Source: Christensenellaceae bacterium (lineage in GTDB: Bacteria > Bacillota > Clostridia > Christensenellales > Aristaeellaceae). Taken from it: a DNA stretch of 59,035 nt. The notes beneath the pieces are model-generated. The model saw only the letters and a program-made list of their open reading frames with translations. It was not told where the DNA came from and searched no databases. Shown in pieces: positions 54,258 through 59,035 of the stretch (position 1 is its first letter; each line of letters starts with the position of its first letter). A program made the position numbers and the translations under genes. Where the stretch lies: NCBI GenBank assembly GCA_012837835.1, contig DUQK01000036.1:1-59035 (forward strand), given 5' to 3'.

Positions 54258-55130
54258 TTATAGCTTTAACTTAGGGTCAAGCACATCGCGCAATGCATCG
54301 CCTAATATATTAAAAGATAAAATGGTAAGTATTATAAAAAGGGCGGGGAATATTACCATCCAAGGAGCCAGCTCCATAAAAGCGCGGGATTCGGATAGCA
54401 TAGAACCCCAGGAAGGCTCAGGCGGGCGTATGCCAAGGCCAAGGAAGCTCATGGTTGCTTCAGTTAGTATTGCGCTTGAAAGTGCAAGCGTCGCCTGTAC
54501 AATAAATGAAGCAAGGGAATTTGGCGCTATATGCCGAATTAAAATATCCCTGTCCTTTAGCCCTATGGACTTAGCGTCTGCAACAAAGTCTAGCGATTTT
54601 ATAGACTTAACGGAAGCGCGTACTGTCCTTGTGAACACGGGTATGTTTACTATACCTATTGCTATCATTGTATTTACTATACTTGTTCCCAAAACTGCTA
54701 CTATCAAAAGGGCTAGTAGTATTGAAGGGAAGGCAAATAATACATCCATAACCATCATTATGGTGGTTTCGATTCTGCCTTCAAAATATCCGCTTATAAT
54801 GCCTAGAATAAAGCCAATACCTGCTGCAATGCTTACAGATACAATGCCAACTATTAGAGATACACGTGCTCCGTATACTATGCGGCTGAAAATATCTCGA
54901 CCGAAATTATCCGTTCCGAACCAGTAGGTGGAGTTTGGCGCTTGAAGTCTATCCTTTGAATGTATTTCAGCAACATCAAAATTAGAAATATAAGGCGCAA
55001 ATATGGCTAAAAGAACTATCAGTGCAATGCCCATGAAACCTGCTCTGCCAAGCGGGTCGCGCAATAATAGATACAGCGTATTATCTTTGCGGAACTTGCG
55101 TTTTTTTGTAATGCGTTTTATATCTGACAT
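54258..55130 (-). CDS. peptide ABC transporter permease (OppC/DppC)
   Basis: 290-aa permease. The N-terminal OppC_N helix follows DPLGRAGFMGIALIVLLAIFAPY, and six core helices include the exterior GTDNFGRDIFSRIVYGAR motif. The EAA-like loop is ADAKSIGLKDRDILIRHIAPN near residue 187. The start follows AGGGAGA. It pairs with the OppB-type permease 10 bases upstream. Confidence 0.92.
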   Translation of the reverse strand: MSDIKRITKKRKFRKDNTLYLLLRDPLGRAGFMGIALIVLLAIFAPYISNFDVAEIHSKDRLQAPNSTYWFGTDNFGRDIFSRIVYGARVSLIVGIVSVSIAAGIGFILGIISGYFEGRIETTIMMVMDVLFAFPSILLALLIVAVLGTSIVNTMIAIGIVNIPVFTRTVRASVKSIKSLDFVADAKSIGLKDRDILIRHIAPNSLASFIVQATLALSSAILTEATMSFLGLGIRPPEPSWGSMLSESRAFMELAPWMVIFPALFIILTILSFNILGDALRDVLDPKLKL

Positions 55131-55140
55131 AACAATCTCC

Positions 55141-56085
55141 CTAACTGTAGCTTATGCGCGGGTCTATATATGTATATATAATATCTACAAGAAGGTTTAT
55201 AAAAACATATATAAATGCCATAAAAAGTACTGATCCTTGAACTATTGGATAATCCCGTTGAAATATACCTGTAAGCAGGTATTGCCCAAGCCCGGGTATG
55301 GAGAATATCTGTTCTATTACAACGGTTCCGCCCATAAGTATTCCCATCTGCATACCAACTAGCGTTACTATAGGTATGCTCGCGTTTTTGAAAGCGTGCC
55401 TCATTATGGTTACTCTTTCAGGCGCACCCTTTGCCCTTACCGCTTTAATAAAGTCCTGTCTTAGAACTTCCAGTAAGGATGAGCGGGTCATACGCATAAC
55501 AGAGCCTGCCATACTGCCGCCCATAACTATTGCGGGGAATAACATTATCTCAAGGTTAACTAGGGGGTTTTCTAAAAAGGATACATAACGAATAGGCGAA
55601 TAATATCCAAATGCAAGCGCCAAAAAAAGTATCAGTAGCGTTGCGGTTGCGAAGTTAGGTACTGATACGCCAAGCAGGGCGATAATTCTGACTATTCTAT
55701 CAGTTATGCTGTTTCGCTTTAGAGCAGATAATACGCCAAGCGGCAGCGCTATAATCCATGCAACTATACAGGCTATAAGCGCAAGCTCTGCTGAAACAGC
55801 GAACCTAGATAGTATTTCAGGGAACACTTTAGCGCCTGTGCGGAAGGATTCGCCAAAATCGCCCCTTACAACGCCGCTTATCCAGTTAAAATATTGCACT
55901 ACAAGCGGCTTATCAAGCCCAAGGCGTCTTTCCCACATGGCGCGAAGCTCAGGCGTTTCTTCAATACCGAGTATACCTGTTACAACGTCTCCCGGAATCA
56001 GCTGCATAATAAGAAAAATTGCCACGCTTATTCCAAGGAGCACAGGGATTAGAGTGAGCAGTCTACGAATAATATAGTTTTTCAT
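55141..56085 (-). CDS. peptide ABC transporter permease (OppB/DppB)
   Basis: 314-aa permease. It starts MKNYIIRRLLTLIPVLLGISVAIF, a nearly invariant DppB/OppB opening. It has RLGLDKPLVVQYFNW, DFGESFRTG and the loop FIKAVRAKGAPERVTIMRHAFKNA near residue 195, and ends with a helix followed by DIIYTYIDPRISY. AAGGAG precedes the ATG. A strong hairpin separates it from the binding-protein gene. Confidence 0.93.
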   Translation of the reverse strand: MKNYIIRRLLTLIPVLLGISVAIFLIMQLIPGDVVTGILGIEETPELRAMWERRLGLDKPLVVQYFNWISGVVRGDFGESFRTGAKVFPEILSRFAVSAELALIACIVAWIIALPLGVLSALKRNSITDRIVRIIALLGVSVPNFATATLLILFLALAFGYYSPIRYVSFLENPLVNLEIMLFPAIVMGGSMAGSVMRMTRSSLLEVLRQDFIKAVRAKGAPERVTIMRHAFKNASIPIVTLVGMQMGILMGGTVVIEQIFSIPGLGQYLLTGIFQRDYPIVQGSVLFMAFIYVFINLLVDIIYTYIDPRISYS

Positions 56086-56095
56086 TAATACTCCT

Positions 56096-56126
56096 TATCC
56101 CGAGCGGAGAAATTCCGCTCGGGATA
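56096..56126 (-). other. intercistronic hairpin between the peptide-binding protein and permease genes
   Basis: A 13-bp stem (56096-56108 with 56114-56126, core CCCGAGCGGA) with a 5-base loop lies right after the binding-protein gene. On the minus strand it is followed by AAGGAG and the oppB start, not by a T-run. It probably protects the upstream mRNA 3' end, raising binding-protein level over permease. Confidence 0.7.
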
Positions 56127-56136
56127 TTATAGTTGG

Positions 56137-57639
56137 TTATTCTTTGGTAACGTTTCTGACATCTAAAGGTCTATTTAGGGTAGGGCTATAGCCTTTGAGA
56201 GAACTTGAAGCATAGTAGTAGTTATATGGGCTTGCGAAGGTAACATTGGGGCACTCATCTAGTATTATGTTTATAGCTTCAGTGTAATACTCTCTGCGCT
56301 TATCAACATCTGTTGTACCTGCGCCAAGCTCACACAGCTCATCAACACGGGCGTTAGAATATTCTGCAATGTTTGCGTTTGCACCCGTGCCAAAGAAGAA
56401 TGCAACTGCACGGTTCGGGTCACTACCTGCACCGTTTTGGCATATCATCATCTCAAAGTCGTGGTTTTTCCAGTCATCAACGTATTGGGCGTTTTCCTTA
56501 TTCTGTACAGTTACATCTATGCCTATTTGCGCAAGCTGCTGCTGGATTACTGTACCGGAATTGCGTATATGGTCATTAAGACCCACTGTGCATGTTACGC
56601 TAAAACCGTTCTCAAAGCCGGCTTCTTTCATAAGCTCTTTCGCCTTTTCAATATCCTGCTTATAGAGGGGGTGCTCGTTTACATCAACCGCCCAGTGTCC
56701 CATAGATGCGGGTGCAAAGCCGGATACTTCAGCTTGACCGTCGCAGGCAAGGTCTATTATCTCCTGTCTGTCAAGGGCAAGAGATATAGCTTGGCGTACA
56801 CGTACATCGGAAAACTCAGGTATGTTCAGATTAAGGCAAATGGTGATATAATCTCTGGTGCGGATTTTATGTACATCAACATTGGGCGCGGCTTCAGCTA
56901 TGCTTAGCATTGCGCTATCGCCTATAATTATATCAACTTCGCCTGTTCTAAGTGCGCTCATACGAGCAGAGCTGTCGCTAATTACGTAGAACTCAATATT
57001 GTCAAAATTATAGCCGTCAAGCCAATAATCTTCAAAACGGTTTACAGTTACATGGTTATCAGGCACCCATTCGCCAAGCGTATAGGGACCGGTGCCGCCG
57101 TCTGCACGTAGAAGATCGCCATTCTTTTCAACCATTTCGGAGTCTACTATTGCGCAGTATATAGAAGACATAGAGGCCAAGAAAGGTGCGGTTATCTTTG
57201 AAAGTGTAATCTTTACAGTGTATTCATCAATTACTTCTACCTTATCAATGTTTCCGGCATAGCTTGGAGTACTGCCAAGCGCTCCCAAATCGGGATTAAG
57301 TATACGCTCAAAGCTGTATTTGACATCAGCAGCTTTTAATTCTCTTCCGCTGTGGAATTTAACGCCCTCACGAAGCTTAAATATGTATGTAAGGTCGTCC
57401 GGCTGCTCCCAAGATACTGCAAGTTCAGGTATAACATTTAAGTCGTCATCAAGTTCAACTAGGGTTTCATACATCTGGTTCATAATGCGTATAGATGCAT
57501 GAGCAGGTGTAGTGTGAGGATCAAAGCCAATAGGTTCGGCATCGGTGCCGATTTTAAGTGTTTTTGCATTTTCTGCAAAAGTGCTCATTGCGGATAGTGT
57601 AATCACTACCGCAATAACAATGGTCAGGAATCTTTTCAT
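56137..57639 (-). CDS. peptide/muropeptide ABC transporter substrate-binding protein
   Basis: 500-aa family 5 extracellular solute-binding protein (OppA/DppA type). A signal peptide (MKRFLTIVIAVVITLSAM) ends STFA-E, with no lipobox cysteine. Mature features: LKIGTDAEPIGFDPH, YETLVELDDDLNVIPELA, REGVKFHSGRELKAADVKYSFERI. Ligand unknown; a dipeptide, oligopeptide or murein peptide is possible, and the neighbours favour the last. I chose ATG 57639, which follows GCGAGG; the upstream ATG 57672 has no site. It follows the serine hydrolase by 37 bases. Confidence 0.9.
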   Translation of the reverse strand: MKRFLTIVIAVVITLSAMSTFAENAKTLKIGTDAEPIGFDPHTTPAHASIRIMNQMYETLVELDDDLNVIPELAVSWEQPDDLTYIFKLREGVKFHSGRELKAADVKYSFERILNPDLGALGSTPSYAGNIDKVEVIDEYTVKITLSKITAPFLASMSSIYCAIVDSEMVEKNGDLLRADGGTGPYTLGEWVPDNHVTVNRFEDYWLDGYNFDNIEFYVISDSSARMSALRTGEVDIIIGDSAMLSIAEAAPNVDVHKIRTRDYITICLNLNIPEFSDVRVRQAISLALDRQEIIDLACDGQAEVSGFAPASMGHWAVDVNEHPLYKQDIEKAKELMKEAGFENGFSVTCTVGLNDHIRNSGTVIQQQLAQIGIDVTVQNKENAQYVDDWKNHDFEMMICQNGAGSDPNRAVAFFFGTGANANIAEYSNARVDELCELGAGTTDVDKRREYYTEAINIILDECPNVTFASPYNYYYASSSLKGYSPTLNRPLDVRNVTKE

Positions 57640-57676
57640 GTAGTAGCCTCGCTTTCTATTATTTTGATACATGTTA

Positions 57677-58702
57677 TTACATGTTATCTACGATAACTTT
57701 GTGTACGCTCAAGCGTACATCATCAATAGGTTTTGTGTTGCGTGTTTTAAAAAACAGACGGTTTGTAAAAATAACACAGCCAATATTCAATTTTTTAGAG
57801 AGATATATCGATGTACCGGTAAAGCCGGTATGCCCGCAGCCTTTTGGATAGCGCTCGCCAAGTTGCCAGCCAAGCCCTCTGCTTGGAGTGTGTTCAAGCA
57901 TTGATGAGTTTAGCAGTTCATCATCGCTATTCAGGTATAGTTGAGCCAGTTTTACATATGCAGAAATATCAGAAAAAATACCGGCATGCCCGGATACGCC
58001 TTTGAAGTAATAATGGGCATTGCCGTCATTTACTTCACCTATAAGGGGTTCATGCTTACGCCAATTGTTGAAACTGAGCCCTATTTCTCTGCACATTTCT
58101 TCCTCTATAAGGTTGCCATAACTAGATGGCGCAATATTATTGTTGTCTTTAGGTAAATAACACATATTGCCTAGTTTATATAGAGCGACAAGCCTGCTTG
58201 AAAGTATATTATCAAGAGGGGCATTATATATTTTTTCAAGTAGCAAACCCAGCAGCATGAAATTAAGGTCGCTGTAAACCATGCTTTTTTCAACGGGTAA
58301 GCTTAAAGACTTGTTGAGTACATGGTAAAAATCCTCATTAGAGGTATAGAATGGATACCAAGCGGGCAGACCTGATGTGTGTGTCAGTAGATTTTCAAGC
58401 TTAGTGTGTTCAAGTCTATAAACAATATCAGGAAATGCAAGCAAATCAGGAATAAGATCAAGAATTTTGTCATCAAGCGAAATATGCCCTTCATTTATTG
58501 AAAGTAATATTAAGGTAGAAGTGGCGATTTTCGTGAGTGAAGCAACATCAAATAGTGTGTTTTCATTTGTATTGCCAAAGGAAAGTGTAAAAAACACTTC
58601 ATCCTTGTTAAAAACAGAAACAACCGCATCACGAAAATAGGCTTTCTCTCTGTATGAAAGCATTATATCTTTAACTTTATCACTAAGGGAGTTTTGGTAC
58701 AT
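57677..58702 (-). CDS. cytosolic beta-lactamase-family serine hydrolase, possible muramyl-peptide amidase
   Basis: 341-aa protein of the class C beta-lactamase / PBP4* fold. The catalytic motifs are SLTK (Ser near residue 51), YSDLN near residue 145 and HTG near residue 292 (GHTGFTG). There is no signal peptide or membrane helix, so it acts inside the cell. As I recall, AmiE (YbbE) of Bacillus subtilis, an N-acetylmuramyl-L-alanine amidase used in muropeptide recycling, belongs to this family. With anmK and a peptide importer downstream, removal of the stem peptide is a fair guess. An ordinary esterase or peptidase is the alternative. GGAGA precedes the ATG. Confidence 0.8.
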   Translation of the reverse strand: MYQNSLSDKVKDIMLSYREKAYFRDAVVSVFNKDEVFFTLSFGNTNENTLFDVASLTKIATSTLILLSINEGHISLDDKILDLIPDLLAFPDIVYRLEHTKLENLLTHTSGLPAWYPFYTSNEDFYHVLNKSLSLPVEKSMVYSDLNFMLLGLLLEKIYNAPLDNILSSRLVALYKLGNMCYLPKDNNNIAPSSYGNLIEEEMCREIGLSFNNWRKHEPLIGEVNDGNAHYYFKGVSGHAGIFSDISAYVKLAQLYLNSDDELLNSSMLEHTPSRGLGWQLGERYPKGCGHTGFTGTSIYLSKKLNIGCVIFTNRLFFKTRNTKPIDDVRLSVHKVIVDNM

Positions 58703-59035
58703 ATAATCTCCAATACAAAATTTTGTTTTTACAACTGAACCAACAACCTCAAAAATACTACTTACTTTGCAAGCGAAGAATCAACGTACAAATAAGTAAT
58801 TACAAAGTTTTCCGACTGTGCCTATGCTAGCACAGGGGAAAAGCGCTGTCAAGCAAAAGCAGTGTATTCGAGAGGATTAGAACTTGAAAAAAACTATAAG
58901 CTATTTGTAAAAAACATCAGACAATCTGTTAATTATTGTAAGGTTATTAGGCAGACTTATACAGTGAACATATCTAAAATCACCCAAACGGGTTTATAAG
59001 ACTATACGAAAAACAACAAAAAAAGGTTATAAACA
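58703..59035. other. right-end intergenic region
   Basis: It holds the minus-strand promoter at 58824-58852 and a leader of about 115 bases before the serine hydrolase. Beyond 58853 I see only AT-rich sequence with no coding frame, repeat or RNA structure that I can support. Confidence 0.5.
58824..58852 (-). promoter_or_regulatory. promoter of serine hydrolase-opp-anmK operon (minus strand)
   Basis: Minus strand TTGACA (58847-58852), a 17-base spacer and TAGCAT (58824-58829). No other promoter of this quality is seen before anmK, so seven genes may share it. Confidence 0.7.

Noticed and set aside
1-59035. CRISPR arrays, insertion sequences, prophage, tRNA and rRNA genes
   Set aside because: I found no regularly spaced repeats, transposase or phage frames, tRNA-like folds or rRNA sequence anywhere in the window.

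Overview
The window looks like chromosomal core DNA of an anaerobic, low-to-mid GC bacterium of the Firmicutes/Clostridia type. The pointers are strong AGGAGG-type ribosome sites, TTGACA-17-TATAAT promoters, the phoH / 7TM-HD (pgpH) / ybeY / cdd / era order known from Bacillus and Clostridium, long-form HPF, NatAB, an oxygen-sensitive class III ribonucleotide reductase, and heavy use of ATA for Ile and AGA/AGG for Arg. I cannot name genus or species. I saw no rRNA, tRNA, CRISPR array, phage or insertion sequence. One small peptide-binding-protein fragment is decayed, and one gene has clearly different codon use.

Layout. 1-7159: maltodextrin operon malE-malF-malG-amylase-malQ, with a hairpin terminator after malE and no ATPase gene. 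7273-12291: murC-lepA-zinc-ribbon membrane protein, each overlapping the next. 12333-13319: metallophosphoesterase. 13305-18817 (minus): secA-prfB-Lit-like membrane protein-tsaD. 18829-22984: acetyltransferase, alpha/beta hydrolase, membrane-anchored MurF-like ligase, ddl. 23074-29675: phoH, pgpH, a ybeY-cdd fusion, era, apbE, nrdR. 29754-32379 (minus): nitroreductase, rarA, yfbR-like. 32490-37308 (minus): histidine degradation by the formiminotransferase route (ftcD, fchA, hutU, hutI) with a peptide-binding-protein remnant at its 3' end. 37603-38934: a predicted GTPase that looks acquired. 39136-41164: hpf, a CofE-like ligase, pduL. 41212-45486 (minus): natAB, and deoB with a purine nucleoside phosphorylase. 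45718-48556: nrdD-nrdG. 48592-49923 (minus): secreted alpha/beta hydrolase. 50211-51053: rplM-rpsI with a structured leader. 51137-58702 (minus): serine hydrolase, five-gene peptide ABC transporter, anmK.

How genes work together. The mal genes import and cut maltodextrins. deoB, the phosphorylase and the Cdd half of the fusion salvage nucleosides. nrdR and nrdDG link deoxynucleotide supply to its regulator. YbeY and Era act in 16S rRNA and 30S maturation. The most interesting unit is the last one: a cytosolic beta-lactamase-family hydrolase, a complete Opp/Dpp-type importer and anhydro-MurNAc kinase in a single transcription unit. That combination reads as a cell-wall fragment (muropeptide) uptake and recycling operon. 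Other points worth a second look are the YbeY-Cdd fusion, the membrane-embedded MurF-like ligase beside ddl, a four-helix extension on MalG, secreted binding proteins without a lipobox, and two genes whose best ribosome site precedes a non-standard start codon.
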